A DNA stretch of 64,000 bases from Stenocarpella maydis (GCA_002270565.1 NQMI01000122.1:62001-126000); one strand, 5' to 3'. Shown: positions 24,164-35,213, counted from the first letter of the stretch. Notes: a model not told the origin generated them from the letters alone. Translations and numbers: made by a program.

Positions 24164-26170
24164 ATGCTGGCCACCTCCCTGCTGGCGGCGGCGGCCCTCG
24201 CCCAATTCTCACAGGCCCAATTCCCGCCGCCTCGCGAAGCTATCACTACGGTACGGTCAAAGCACCATGATGGTATTACCATCTCATACAAGAACCCGGA
24301 GCTGTGTGAGACCACCCCGGGCGTGAAGAGCTACAGCGGCTACGTCCACCTCCCGCCAAACTCACTGGACGAGGAGGGCGAGAACCAGAACTGTCCCATC
24401 AACACCTTCTTCTGGTTCATCGAGTCCCGCAAGGACCCTCACCATGCTCCTCTGTCTATATGGCTAAACGGAGGGCCGGGGGCCTCGAGCCTGCTGGGCA
24501 TGCTGTCCGAGAATGGGCCCTGCGCCGTCAACGCAGACAGCAACAGCACAACGCTGAACCCGTGGAGCTGGAACAACGAGGTCAATGTCCTCTACATCGA
24601 CCAGCCCGTCCAGGTCGGCTTCTCGTACGACACCCTCAACAACGGCACCTACGACCTACTGGCGATGGATCCGTTGGGCGACTCTGATTCCGAGACGTCC
24701 CCCATCAACCTGGACGACTTCGCGGACGGGATCCCGGAGACGAACTCAACCTTTTACGTCGGGACATTCTCGAGCCAGAACGCAACGCAGGCTCCCAACT
24801 CGACCGAGCACGCGGCGGTTGCCCTGTGGCACTTTGCGCAGACGTGGTTCGAGGAGTTCCCCGAGTACAAGCCCCACGACGAGAAGATCAGCCTGTGGGC
24901 CGAGAGCTACGGCGGCCACTACGGCCCCAAGATCATGGACTTCTTCCTACGGCAGAACCAAAGGATCGCGGACGGCGAGATCTCCGGGCCGGGGGCCCAC
25001 TACCTGCACCTCGACACCCTGGGGCTCGTCAACGCGTGCATCGACGTCCTCGTCCAGGACGAGGCCTACTCCTTCTTCGCCTGGAACAACACGTACGGCC
25101 TCAAGGCCGTCAACGAGACGGCCAGGCATAAGCAGCTGTACGAGCTCTACCGGCCCGGCGGCATCCTCGACCAGGACCGCGAGTGCCAGCGCCTCTCGAG
25201 GGCGCTCGAGGCCGCCGCAGAGGACGGCCCGCACCCGGACGCCGGCTATGTCGAGGCGTACTGCGCCAACGCGTCGGCCTTTTCGAGCGAGGCCCTCGTC
25301 AGGCCTTATATGGAGTCCGGCAGGTACGGCTGGTTCGATGTCACGCACCCCTCGGCGGACCCGTTCCCCGCCAACTACCACCTGGGCTGGCTGAACCGGC
25401 AGTGGGTGCAGCGCGCCCTGGGCGTGCCCGTCAACTTCACCTGGGTGTCCCCGGTCGTGTCGCAGGCCTTCAGCAACCACGGCGACATGGCGCGCGGGGG
25501 CTACCTGGAGGGCCTGGCCGACCTGCTCGACAACGGTGTCAAGGTGCACTTGATGTACGGCGACAGGGACTACGCCTGCAACTGGATCGGCGGCGAGGCT
25601 GCGTCTCTGGCCATCCCACATCGCTACCAGGAGGAATTTGCGAGGGCAGGCTACGCGGCCCTGACGGTTTCCTCGCCCCAGGAGCCGCCGTTCGTGCCGT
25701 ACGGCCTGACACGGCAGCACGGCAACCTGAGCTTCACTCGGGTGTACCAGGCAGGCCACATGGTCCCGAGTTACCAGCCCGAGGCGAGCCTCAGGATCTT
25801 CGAGAGGGCCCTGTTCAACAAGGATATCGCCACCGGGACAGTGGACCTCAGGGCAACGGGCGGGTGGGAGAAGGGCGCGGACATCTTCCAGACCGAGGGG
25901 CCCCGGGATACGTGGTGGAAGAAGAACGAGGTCATGCCCGTGCCCAAGGGGCAGTGCTACATACTCCAGTCCATGACTTGTACTCGGGAGGAATTGGAGG
26001 CGCTCAGGAATGGGACGGCCATCGTCAAGGATTATCTCCTCGTTGGTATAGAGGGTTCTGAGGAGCAGACTATATCGAAGGGCGACAGCAGTAAACACGC
26101 AGGCACCCACGGGGGAGAACAACAACAGCAACAGCAGCAACAACGTATGGTCAGCGAGAATGAGTTGTGA
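24164..26170 (+). CDS. Secreted serine carboxypeptidase (peptidase family S10)
   Basis: Single-exon gene for a 668-residue secreted exopeptidase that removes C-terminal residues from peptides. The ATG at 24164 begins a clear signal peptide (MLATSLLAAAALAQFSQAQ). Family motifs are in order: WLNGGPGASSL (oxyanion region), the nucleophile in WAESYGGHYGP (Ser248), the Asp in YGDRDYACNWIGG (Asp469) and the His in QAGHMVPSYQP (His532). Many Asn-X-Ser/Thr sites indicate glycosylation. The protein is longer than yeast CPY-type enzymes; the tail after residue 600 is not part of the fold and ends in a run of eight Gln encoded by mixed CAG/CAA, followed by a short acidic end. No GPI signal or TM is visible, so it is probably released. 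The surrounding genes do not suggest a pathway. Confidence 0.93.
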   Translation: MLATSLLAAAALAQFSQAQFPPPREAITTVRSKHHDGITISYKNPELCETTPGVKSYSGYVHLPPNSLDEEGENQNCPINTFFWFIESRKDPHHAPLSIWLNGGPGASSLLGMLSENGPCAVNADSNSTTLNPWSWNNEVNVLYIDQPVQVGFSYDTLNNGTYDLLAMDPLGDSDSETSPINLDDFADGIPETNSTFYVGTFSSQNATQAPNSTEHAAVALWHFAQTWFEEFPEYKPHDEKISLWAESYGGHYGPKIMDFFLRQNQRIADGEISGPGAHYLHLDTLGLVNACIDVLVQDEAYSFFAWNNTYGLKAVNETARHKQLYELYRPGGILDQDRECQRLSRALEAAAEDGPHPDAGYVEAYCANASAFSSEALVRPYMESGRYGWFDVTHPSADPFPANYHLGWLNRQWVQRALGVPVNFTWVSPVVSQAFSNHGDMARGGYLEGLADLLDNGVKVHLMYGDRDYACNWIGGEAASLAIPHRYQEEFARAGYAALTVSSPQEPPFVPYGLTRQHGNLSFTRVYQAGHMVPSYQPEASLRIFERALFNKDIATGTVDLRATGGWEKGADIFQTEGPRDTWWKKNEVMPVPKGQCYILQSMTCTREELEALRNGTAIVKDYLLVGIEGSEEQTISKGDSSKHAGTHGGEQQQQQQQQRMVSENEL

Positions 26171-27466
26171 ACGAGAGCGGTTAGATTTGGCACTGGATTT
26201 GTGCAGATGAAGAGCCCGAAGGTGGCGACGGCGAGGCGTAGTGAGCTAGCTGATGCCTCGCGTGCGAGGAAATCAGGCGCCGCTTTGGGCAGCGGACATT
26301 GTGCGTCAGACTGCCATGTGGTTTCCTTCGACGTCGGCAAGAGAATTTAAAGCCTCAAACAACCAGTAGACGAGATGGCGGCCTCAACCTGTAAAATGAC
26401 GGCGGTGCCAGGGAACCTAGTCAGAGTTACCGACTCCGTCGTAACAACACCCTCAGCCGATATACACTATCTGCATGATGTACGGGGCTCGCCCACCGAG
26501 CCTCGACATTGTCCATGGCCGAAGGGGAGCTTGCCCCAAACGAGCTGGGCCAGCCCAGACACCGGGCACTGGAGGAGACGTGGCACTGCGAGATGGCCGC
26601 GGAGTTCAAAAGCCCGGACAAAATACGAGACCTTTGTGGGCGGCGGCAGCGGCGAAGCGCCCACCACCACCACCGCAACCGCGACCATCGACCGGTGCGA
26701 GATCACGCGGCAGTGGGCGCCCATGGGCCTCACGGCTGGCCATCTGGGGGGACGTGGGCTCTCCAGCGGGCTCTTTGTGGAACCCGACCAATCTGGACAA
26801 CGAGTAGTGTCGGCGCTGAGCTCGCAGGGGTGCCTGAGCCCGACGGGTCTTGTTGGCTTCGCGGCAGCCACGGCGACGGCGGCGGCCACTCCGGGCTCCT
26901 CCGCCACGGGATAGGGGGTTGCCAGCACGGGCGCGGCTGCCAGGGGCGACAGGTCTGGTCCTGCGGCCTGGGCCTGGCGTGGTTCTTCTGGCTTGTGCGA
27001 GTGTGGCTGGGCTTTTTGTCGTTGCCTCCGTGATGAGACGGGGCTGTTAGTGGATTCAACACATGCCGTGGCTGAGTGATGCCGTGGAACAAGTTGGGGT
27101 CGCCTTTATGTTCAGTAGGGGAAATGATGCAGTTCAGCAAGTGTTGGGTGGTGAGAATTCAGTGTACGAGCGTTGAACCTTTGAGGGCGAGTTGCGCCGC
27201 GCCCCAGACTACAGGTACAACAAGGGAGACGATGCTGTCCCTCGTGGCGAACAGAGAGACGCAGAGCAGGTTCTCGCTAGAATAATTAATTGAGCCACGG
27301 CGTTGAAATCCCGTGTAGTTTGCCAGGCTGTTGCCGACCTGTCTGGTTTGATACTCTTGCCCGGGTCATCGTGAAGCGTCGCAACATGTCCTCGCAGGCT
27401 GTCGCATGAGCATCAAGTATTGCATCTCCCAGGAAAAGGATGCTTGTGTCTCGTATGTCGACCACG
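26171..27466. other. Intergenic region, no supported gene
   Basis: Overlapping open frames on both strands between 26375 and 27050 (up to 179 codons) arise from GC-rich DNA and show no domain, signal peptide or splice structure that I can defend. A small gene here cannot be excluded. The left end contains the carboxypeptidase 3' region and the right end the SNRNP27 3' region. Confidence 0.4.
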
Positions 27467-28390
27467 TTAGCGACCAGGACTGAGGGGCCTGTTGAAACCG
27501 CCGACACGGTTCATGTACTGGCGGTACTCGGTCTTCTTCTCCTTCCTCACGGCGCCGACGTTGTTGCCAACCACCTTCTTCCCCTTGGTGGTGCCGAACC
27601 CTCCGAAGCCCATCATGGCTGCCATGCCATCCTCCATGCCGCCGCTCTCGATAGCGATGTCATCTTCATCCTGGTCCATAGGCTCCGCGCCGTCGTTGTC
27701 GTCTCTCAGCTCCTCGGGGTCCCGTCGACCTTCGCGATCGTCATAGTAGCCCTCTTCTTCCCCGTCCCTAGGGCGACCGCGCTCGCGCTCGCCCTCTTGC
27801 CGCGAGACCTTGAAGGACACGGAAGACCTCGCGTTGGACCTGTCTGCGCCGCCTTTGCCACGGTGAGGCAGGTCTGCTGTGGGAGGGCTGCCGCTTCGAC
27901 GTGGAGATGCAGATCTTCGGCGGTTGTCTTGAAGAGCGTCAGCACCTGGTCTCGAGTGGGATCTTGTATGACAGCTCCGCATACCGTCCCTGTGCCTGGG
28001 CGTCCCGCTGCCCCTGTTCCTCGCATCTCTGCCGCCAAGGTCCCGCCCACGCCGGGGATCGTGCGAGTCGCGCGGCGGGCGCCCGTCGCGGTGCGTTCTG
28101 TCGCGAGACCTGGAGCGGTCACGCCTGTTGTCCTTGTCTCTTCCAGACCTCACTGGATCCCTGCCACCCCTGTCCCTGCCCCTGTCCCTGTCCCTGTCTC
28201 TGGATCTGGATCGGTAACGGCGCCTGTCATCACGGTCGTCGTCGCGGTCATCGTCGTATCGCCTGCGGTCGCGGTCGTGGTCGTGGTTGCGATCGTCTCT
28301 GTATCCTCCACCTCCACCCCTGCGCCCGGACTGGAAGTCCCTGTCCCGTGGGGGGCGGCCGCCGCCGCGTCTAGACGATCGATCTGCCAT
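27467..28390 (-). CDS. SNRNP27: U4/U6.U5 tri-snRNP 27 kDa protein (SNRNP27)
   Basis: Spliceosomal protein of 307 residues as one open frame. The conserved SNRNP27 domain is at the C-terminus: [19 protein letters not shown] followed by [16 protein letters not shown], which in other eukaryotes binds the U6 ACAGAGA region and helps 5' splice-site choice. The first 200 residues are an Arg/Asp/Ser-rich low-complexity tail typical of SR-type splicing proteins, encoded by imperfect hexamer repeats (CTGTCC-type on the plus strand, about 28160-28205). A 57-nt piece inside the frame (GTATGC to TTCAAG, with CTGAC before the acceptor, roughly 27933-27989) looks like an intron whose length is a multiple of three, so the mature protein may be 19 residues shorter. 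It is divergently arranged with ELP5, 374 bp between start codons. Confidence 0.88.
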   Translation of the reverse strand: MADRSSRRGGGRPPRDRDFQSGRRGGGGGYRDDRNHDHDRDRRRYDDDRDDDRDDRRRYRSRSRDRDRDRGRDRGGRDPVRSGRDKDNRRDRSRSRDRTHRDGRPPRDSHDPRRGRDLGGRDARNRGSGTPRHRDGMRSCHTRSHSRPGADALQDNRRRSASPRRSGSPPTADLPHRGKGGADRSNARSSVSFKVSRQEGERERGRPRDGEEEGYYDDREGRRDPEELRDDNDGAEPMDQDEDDIAIESGGMEDGMAAMMGFGGFGTTKGKKVVGNNVGAVRKEKKTEYRQYMNRVGGFNRPLSPGR

Positions 28391-28764
28391 GGGAGCCGTG
28401 AAGTGTGTGGTGGGATGGGTACTTGGAAATGCGACTGCGATGCTGCCTGGTCTGCTGTGGTTGGGGGTGTTAATAACGTGGTGTCGGGCCGGGCTCGAGA
28501 AGCGCTGCGGCTCAGCCCATGTAGGACGGGCGCTCGGGCGCTTGCGGCTGGAATAAGGCCATTAATAAGGCCATTGGCGCTGATCAGCCGTAGGGCTGCA
28601 GCAGGGATAGTATGTCTTATTTAGTGAGCGTGTTTCCACTGTAAAAATCCCCTGCACGGACACTCATCGGCCCAACCCAACTCTCACATGCTGGGGGAGG
28701 CTGTGGTTCGGTCCTTGGACACTCAGGCCACTCTGCTGGCCTGGGCATCATTCAGTAGCTCAGC
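28391..28764. promoter_or_regulatory. Shared promoter between SNRNP27 and ELP5
   Basis: A 374-bp gap separates two divergent start codons, so both promoters must lie here. It contains a tandem AAGGCCATT (28554-28573: AATAAGGCCATT twice). No clear TATA box is seen. Confidence 0.5.
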
Positions 28765-29921
28765 ATGGCTCCGTCAGCCCAAGCTCACAGGCGGTCCCAC
28801 AGCCTGTTGCTGCTTCAGAAGTTACTCAACCTCAGAGACAATGCCAGTCCTCTGACCCTGGTGCTTGACACTTTGGAGCAGGGCGCAAGACCAGTACTGC
28901 AAGAGTTTACAGCACGAGCCAAGGTAACCCCCCCCCCCACCATAAGACTATTTCCCCCCGAGCCTTCACTTACAAGTAGACAGGTATCTCATGCCAAAGT
29001 CATATTCATATCCTTTGCCACAATAAAGAGGCCCTCCGACTCAGATATCCTCGTCAAGGCCACCGGGAAGCCGTTGCAAAAGCTGCGAGCCGAGATCGCC
29101 TCTCACTATCCGTCCCTGCCGCCCCCCACAGCCAGAAACGCCTCATCCCCCACAACACCACAGAGTGAGCAACACATTACGCGCCCCCGGCGACTGACTA
29201 TGCTCTCCCAGCTGACCCACACCCGCCAGGAACACTCCTCATAATAGACACCCTCAACCCGCTGTCCACAACACACCCGAGGCACCTGACCGCCTTCCTC
29301 TCAGGCCTGCTCACCCACCCCTCCATCTCCCTCGTGGCCGCCTACCACGCCGACGTGCCCCTGGCCCTCCCGCCCTCCTCCCTGGGAGATTACGAGCCCC
29401 ACCCGCTGGCGGTCCTGAACCACCTCGCCACCGCCGTCCTGCGCGTCTCGAGCCTGCACCAGGCGGCCGAGTCCCGCCGCGCGAGGGACAGGAGCCTGCC
29501 AGAGCCCGCGTGGGGGCTCGCAGAGGGCCGCGAGGGCGTCCTGGTCGGTGTCAAGGGGCAGCACGCGGGCGGCGGCGTGGTGGTCGAGATGGAGCTGCGG
29601 AGGCGGAGCGGCCGCGCCGTTGTCGAGAGGTTCGTGCTCTCGGCCGCCGCGCCGGGCTCCGCGCCGGGCTCCGTGTCGCTGCTGTCGGACCACCCGCTGT
29701 TCGCTGCCCACCCCGGCGCGGGCGATGACCGGGGCGACGATGCGGACCTGGCCGAGACCACCTTTAATCTGGGCCTTACTGAGAAGCAGCGGAAGGACAG
29801 GGAGGGCATTGTGCTGCCCTACTTTGACGCCCAGGAGGATATTGGCGGCGGCGAAGGTGGGAGGATCTTGTATGAAATGGGCCGGGAGGATGATTTCGAC
29901 GATGAGGAAGACGAGATCTAG
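28765..29921 (+). CDS. ELP5: Elongator complex subunit ELP5
   Basis: Subunit of the Elp4-Elp5-Elp6 RecA-like ring of Elongator, which modifies wobble uridines in tRNA. The mature protein is 349 residues from exons 28765-28923, 28984-29164 and 29212-29921. Intron 1 is 60 nt and free of stops, so the frame also reads through it; it contains C11 directly after the donor. The fold markers are an N-terminal helix (HSLLLLQKLLNLRDNASPL), a Walker-B-like strand GTLLIIDTLNPLS, and the highly conserved C-terminus TFNLGLTEKQRKDREGIVLP ... GGRILYEMGREDDFD. Like other Elp5 proteins it lacks a Walker A motif. It is head to head with SNRNP27. Confidence 0.92.
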
Positions 29922-30441
29922 ACTCCTTCATCATAGTCATGCTGCCAGGGTGCTGATGCTGGAACCTCCTGATACCATTACTGCTTCTGGCACCCATTTG
30001 GTGCCACCTAAACTCTTGTGCTCATTCTCATGCCAGTGTCTTCTTTTGCTAAAAATCAATGGCGGTAAGTTCTATACTGGCACAAATGCCCGGCTTCTCA
30101 CCTGTCCGAGCGAAACGAGGGCCCTCTACGCGCCCAGAGGAAGGGGGAGGGGGCTCCCAGCCCTCTGAGTTAGGGTTCTCAGACGAACTAATTAGCATAC
30201 AGATATTATTACCAATCAGAGGTTAAGATTTTTGACGAACCATCTGGGTAGTGTGGTGTGTCAAGGTTCCATTCATGGACTATTCTGGACGAATGGCATA
30301 AGTCGTATCTTCTGCAGGAAATGTTATAATTAGAAGATGTAGGAAGATGGTTCATTATAGCCTAACCCTAAGGATGGTAGTATCCTTAACAGTATTAGCG
30401 CGGACAGCATAAGTAAAGTACACGAATCTAATAGCTCAACA
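29922..30441. other. Intergenic region, partly RIP-like
   Basis: No supported gene. From about 30180 base composition shifts toward A/T, as if an old repeat begins here. Confidence 0.4.
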
Positions 30442-30863
30442 ATGCCATACCAGGTCAAGAATCGTTATGATATTAACAAACTAGATGCTACCAAAAATAA
30501 GGCCCACAAGACCTTTAAGCTAACCGGATATATAGCATGCAGTAGGTGCGTGAGCAGCCTTACGATATATTATACGTTAAGGACCTTGTGCCGCGGGAAC
30601 GAGGACAGAAATTCTGTACCACTCCGGGCTGTCGGGGTAGCAGAGTGGTTTCCAATTTCGTGAAGATTGGCGTTCATATATGCAGGACATATCATTATCG
30701 CACCACGCTCGTGGATGGACAGGTAGTTCTTCCCAACGGCAGCACCATTGCCCCTCGTCTCAACAAATTACTGACGGGGGTGGAAAAGAACGAGTCAGGT
30801 GATCCCTGCGAGTATTGCGGTATCCGAGCTGGTGGTTTGGAGGCCGAGGTGCATTATGAGTAG
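30442..30863 (+). CDS. Small spliced Cys-containing protein, unknown
   Basis: Predicted 109-residue protein from exons 30442-30453 and 30546-30863. The second exon is a 106-codon open frame preceded directly by an in-frame TAG that forms a plausible acceptor (CAGTAG); a textbook GCTAAC branch site lies about 30 bp before it and a GTCAAG donor follows a four-codon first exon (MPYQ). The protein has a paired-Cys layout: CTTPGC, then a Cys before RTYHYR, then CEYC near the C-terminus, suggesting a small zinc-binding fold. No signal peptide or membrane segment is seen. I do not recognise the family. It sits at the edge of AT-rich decayed DNA, so it could be a fragment of a larger or mobile gene. 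Confidence 0.42.
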
Positions 30864-30963
30864 ACCTTCATATGAGCACGCACAGGGCTGGTTAGTACCG
30901 AGGCATCTTCATCTCAGTCCCATGTTGCGGTGATGCGAGAGTGGGTAATCATGCCCTTCTAGA

Positions 30964-31260
30964 ACCTATATTTAAAAGATTTCTTTTCAAGTATATATTT
31001 CATTATAAATATTAAGTCATGTAGAACTTTTCTCTCCTTTTCACTTTTTATTTTAAGTAGATTTTTTTCTTAATAATAAGTTATATTTAAAGAAGTTTAT
31101 TTAAAGAATTATAATTAAGCTTTTAAATTGAAATCTCTTCTTCTTTCTTTTAAAATTTAAGGTTTAAATTATAAAAGGAATATTAACTCTTTATTATTAA
31201 CCTTTTATTTCTTAGATAAGGGAGAGAAGTTCTTTTAACAGGAGAGATGCCTTGGAACTA
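30964..31260. repeat. AT-rich RIP-like block 1
   Basis: About 300 bp of very AT-rich DNA (long TTTAAA/TTATTA runs) with abrupt edges against GC-richer flanks. It lies just downstream of the ASXH gene's 3' end and looks like a repeat remnant destroyed by C-to-T mutation; the original element is not identifiable. Confidence 0.6.
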
Positions 31261-31528
31261 TAAGGGTTTTAAAGGAAATTACTATTTCTTAATGCAATGA
31301 TCGCCTAATAGGGTACAGGTATTAGACCGTTTTACTACTAGAGGGATGGTCCTCCTAGGGAAGGGATGGTATGGGTTACCCTTGAAGAAACCGTACCGGA
31401 GCCCTATGGTACCCCTAAGAGATCTAACTTATCACCTCAGCGCCTTTCAGGTTCTTGTTCCAAGCTACCTAGGTATGCTACAAGAGAGGCAATGCTTACG
31501 CTCATGTACCTTAGGAATTGCAGAGCTC

Positions 31529-32709
31529 TCAGTCTCCGACTCTGGCACTGCTCATCTTTTCAGGGTTCCCGTCCACGGCTGTGGGAGTGTTGTCAACAGA
31601 AACCTTCTGGAGGTCTTCTGTGACGCTTTCAGCAGATTCGCTTGTCCTCGAAGCCATCGCGACGTCCCCTGCACTGCCATCGCCAGTAGCGTACACGCTA
31701 TTCTCGGCTACTCCAGCTGTGTCGACCGCGTCTGAGCCGGGAACTTCGTTTTCAATAACAGAAACATTGATACTGTCCGCCTGGGGCTCATCGGCAGCTT
31801 CCTCGCCCTTGCCAAGTCGACCAGCAGATGATGGAGCCTCATTCTTGGCCTCGCTCTCGGCTTCCTCCTTGGGCCCCGCGCCAGGAGCAGATCGTAGGCG
31901 CGCAGGCTTCATGTCGTCAGGGATCGTGGTCTTCCAGTCAACCTCGAGTTTGCGGAGGTAGTACTCGTCGAACTGGCCGGCCGCGCGGGCCTCGTGAGCT
32001 GCCCAGGCGTCCTGAAGCCAAGCAGGGTCATGCATGCCCGCCTTGAGATTGGCCACGTACTCCTCCGTGTCGTGGCGGAAGTTGTCATCATTCCGGAGGG
32101 ACAGGATGTCGGGGCGAGCATCAGGCGTGTTGGCGTTCATGATGTGCCGTGAGTCTGGGAAGAGGGCAAGGATCTCCTTCCTGTCATCCTCGCCGAGGAC
32201 GTCCCATGCTCCAGGGTGCAGCAGCAGGGCCTAACCTTGTACGTCAGCGAATGGGTAAGTTCAGGGTCGTGGAACGAGAAACTGACCCTCAGGTCCTTGT
32301 TCACCAAGGGCGACCTGTTGCTCTGGGTGACGTATTCTGGCGTCCACATCTTTGCGCTCGTCTTTGGCCTCTTAGGGGCGGGTGTCGCAGACGAGGCTGG
32401 CTGTGCGAATGTGACCTGGGCACGTTTGGAGGGTACCCTGCGCCGGCTACTTCTGGTAGCAACCTTGATTTCCGCAACGATCTCGTCCTTGTCGTTCCCT
32501 TTGGTGGTGGGCTCATTGCTGGCAGACCGCTTCTGAGACAGGGCCGGGTCACCGTTTGTCTTCGCCTGGCGGCTGCTGGACCGAGTGCGAGGGGCCATGG
32601 CTGCTGCCGTAAACTGTGCCGCTTCTTGTTCTGTGAAATCGGGAGGCTCTGAAAGGTCTGAACTTGACTGCTGGCTGCCCGAGGGCAGGCCATATGTAGA
32701 GGCTGTCAT
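31529..32709 (-). CDS. Asx-homology (DEUBAD) domain nuclear protein
   Basis: Predicted 374-residue protein in two exons: 32709-32287 and 32230-31529, joined at LR|ALLLHPGAWD in phase 0. The ASXH/DEUBAD domain (about residues 118-235) begins with MWTPEYVTQ and reads ALLLHPGAWDVLGEDDRKE, ALFPDSRHI and a helix with DNFRHDTEEYVANLKAGMHD. In animals this fold in ASXL activates the BAP1 deubiquitinase on H2A; the fungal relatives are poorly studied and the catalytic partner is not in this window. The N-terminus is basic with RTRSSSRQ, SSRRRVPSKR and PKRPK, likely nuclear targeting; the C-terminal 140 residues are acidic and disordered. A start at 32598 (MAPRTRSS) is an alternative. The gene is an island between two AT-rich blocks. 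Confidence 0.85.
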
Positions 32710-33798
32710 GCCAAACGAGCTGGCCACCTGCAGGCAGGAAAAGGGCGGGCACCCCGCAGGTGTGAAGCGATTGTTGCTGAGGCTGAAAGAATGGATGGTA
32801 GGAAGCACAAGGCAATCAGAATGCCAAAAAGCTGGGGCCTAAAGGTCCTAACTTGGTGCTTGCCCAGCTTCCTGTCCAGGCAGGCTTCAGTTATGACATG
32901 AAATCCATGGTGCTGGAGGGGGTTGGGTACGGAGGAATGAGTGACATTGACACAGAGGACAAAGACTGGGGTCACCTGGGTCATGGTTTGTTGCTCTGCT
33001 TCATACCCAGCAACCTCCTCATTGATACCAGCCGCTGGCAGCCGGGAATGCCGGAGGAAGGAGCAATACCTAACACATATTTTGCAGGCCGAATAGGATC
33101 TTGACTGATAGTCAGACTGGATAGATACAGAGGCATAACTTGAAATATTTGCTATAGTTACCCTTTATGAACTTTTTACTTCTTACTCTTATAATATATT
33201 ATATTTTAGAAATAGTCTTTACTTAATAACACGTTTTAAATATACATATATTATCCCCTTTTAGATTCCTTCTATTTTTACCTTTTTTATAATTAACTCA
33301 CCAAGATAATATGTAACACTAGCTAATAATGGGGGTGATTGGAAGGCCTCAAATGGGGAGCTACCCCAGCCCTGCCCCATGGGTAAATGCCATCCAGGGG
33401 ATCTGTGCTCTGATTGGCAGCTTGCGATTGTGATTGATGTGCTACCCCAGAAGGTCCGCTTGGAACCCTGTCACCGTCTTCAACCCAAGTTCAACCAAAC
33501 CTCTGGTGTCCAGACCCGAATCTTGCCTGCTTACCATTATCACAAGCCAATCCCACTGAAGCCTGTGGCTCATCGCTCCCCTCACAAGGCTGCCAAACAA
33601 CAAGATCCAACCAGTACTTTGGCCATTATAAACAGGCAGAAACGGAGAGGTGGCGTCATCCCGTTGAGGACACGTTCGGCATAGACACCAGAGCACATAT
33701 CCATTCTGGAGGTCGCGAAACGACAGTAGCCTGCGCCATCTCCCTGCGCGCAAATATCTACCGACGCAACCACCCACGCACGCAGAGCCCGGGGCAGA
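32710..33798. other. Intergenic region between ASXH and SEC22
   Basis: No supported gene; an AT-rich block occupies its middle. The final 300 bp should hold the SEC22 promoter. Confidence 0.5.
33125..33315. repeat. AT-rich RIP-like block 2
   Basis: About 190 bp of AT-rich DNA with TATTATATTTTA-type runs and sharp borders, similar in composition to the block at 30964. It probably is another RIP-degraded repeat fragment. Confidence 0.55.
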
Positions 33799-34540
33799 AT
33801 GATCAGGTCAACGCAAATAGCACGGCTGGACGGCCTATACCTCTGTGCGTCCGTAGACGACGAGGCAGTGAGTGCTCCATCCACCTGCCCCTCCCTCCTT
33901 GCGCCCGGACGCCAGCACCATCGTCGCGTGCATGCCCTGACCCCGTACGACTTATATACAGACCGAGTCGTCCCTATCCGAGATCAAGTCCCAGATAAAG
34001 CTGATCCTCCGCCGCCTCAACCGCAACTCCGAGTCCCAGGCGTCCATCGAGTCGGGCGACCACACCATCAACTACCTCATCGCCGACGACGTCGTCTACT
34101 TTTGCATAACAGAGCGCTCCTACCCGCGCAAGCTGGCCTTCACCTACCTGTCGGACCTGGCCGCCGAGTTCTCGACGACGTACCCGGCGTCCCAGCTGCT
34201 CTCCCCGACGCTGCGGCCCTACGCCTTCATGGAGTTTGACAGCTTCATCAGCAAGACAAAGGGCACCTACAGCGACGCGCGCGCGACGCAGAACCTCGAC
34301 AAGCTCAACGACGAGCTGCGCGACGTCACAAAGGTCATGCACAAGAACATCGAGGACCTGCTCTACCGGGGCGACAGCCTCGAGCGCATGGGCGAGATCA
34401 GCTCGCGCCTGCGCGACGACAGCAAGAAGTACCGCAGGGCCGCCGTCAGGATCAACTGGGACCTGCTGCTCAAGCAGTACGGCCCCATCGGCGGCCTCGG
34501 TTTTATCATGATCGTCTTCATCTGGTGGAGGTTCTTCTGA
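33799..34540 (+). CDS. SEC22: SEC22, R-SNARE of ER-Golgi transport
   Basis: Vesicle SNARE of 215 residues acting in COPII/COPI traffic between ER and Golgi. Exons are 33799-33867 and 33962-34540 (GTGAGT donor, ATACAG acceptor). The longin domain occupies the first 120 residues (TQIARLDGLYLCAS, then DHTINYLIADDVVYFCI). The SNARE motif runs from NLDKLNDELRDVTKVMHKN through LERMGEISSRLRDDSKKY, including the arginine expected at the zero layer, and is followed by a single C-terminal anchor (GGLGFIMIVFIWWRFF). Length matches yeast Sec22 (214). A GTT microsatellite follows in the 3' region. Confidence 0.96.
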
Positions 34541-35213
34541 GGTTTGGGCGGAAGGGGCTGATTTCGTGTTTGTGTATGTGTGTTGTTGTTGTTGTTGTGG
34601 TTGTCGTTGTGTGGGGTGGGGTGGCGGGATAATGGTAATTGGAGTTCTGGCGTTGGCTGCATAGCGGTAGGCTCAGTCCCTGGAGGCAGTGAGGTCGCGA
34701 TATACAGACCAGACATAATACCTGGGCACTGCGCACTATTGCATCCCACGAGCGCCGTTGCCACCCTCTGATGCGAAGAAACTACGTGCATGCGGTGCCT
34801 CTCAATATATCACTGCTTCTCGCCTGTTCCCATAAAAGCAGAGGCCAGTGTCAAGAGCCCTCGCAGTTGTGACACTGACATGTCACGGCCACGGCGTTAA
34901 ATTCTGGCGCAGCCTTGCATGCGAGTTGGAAAACTTGGGTATATTGAGCTCTCAACAAAGACATGAGCCCCCTGCCATCCGGTGTCTCTCTCACTGCAGC
35001 TGGGCTGAGCAATTCGAACATTGCGTGCCCTATTTCACGTGGCGCCCCCCGTCTGATATCAAGTGCCCCGAACGCCACGGCTCACCCCCGATACCGAGTA
35101 TAACGCCAACCAAGCAAGAAGAGCCCCTGCCCCCGAAAAACAAACGCCGTAGAGTGAATGATTTTGCTGAAATGGGCGGAAGAGCGCTACACGCGCCCCT
35201 CGTGGGCGCGCGC
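34541..35213. other. Intergenic region, convergent 3' ends
   Basis: SEC22 and the minus-strand gene at 35214 end here. I see only a TTG/GTT microsatellite (about 34578-34600) and no gene. Confidence 0.5.

Noticed and set aside
24585..25394. 269-codon Arg/Ser/Thr-rich frame
   Set aside because: Frame +2 shadow of the carboxypeptidase.
24947..26143. 398-codon minus-strand frame
   Set aside because: Antisense of the carboxypeptidase; no domain, and the composition follows from the third-position GC of the real gene.
26375..27050. Possible small GC-rich gene
   Set aside because: Frames on both strands are equally open and none gives a coherent protein or splice model.
27440..28624. 394-codon plus-strand frame rich in Val/Pro
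   Set aside because: Antisense of the Arg/Asp-rich SNRNP27 repeats, which produce low-complexity open frames.
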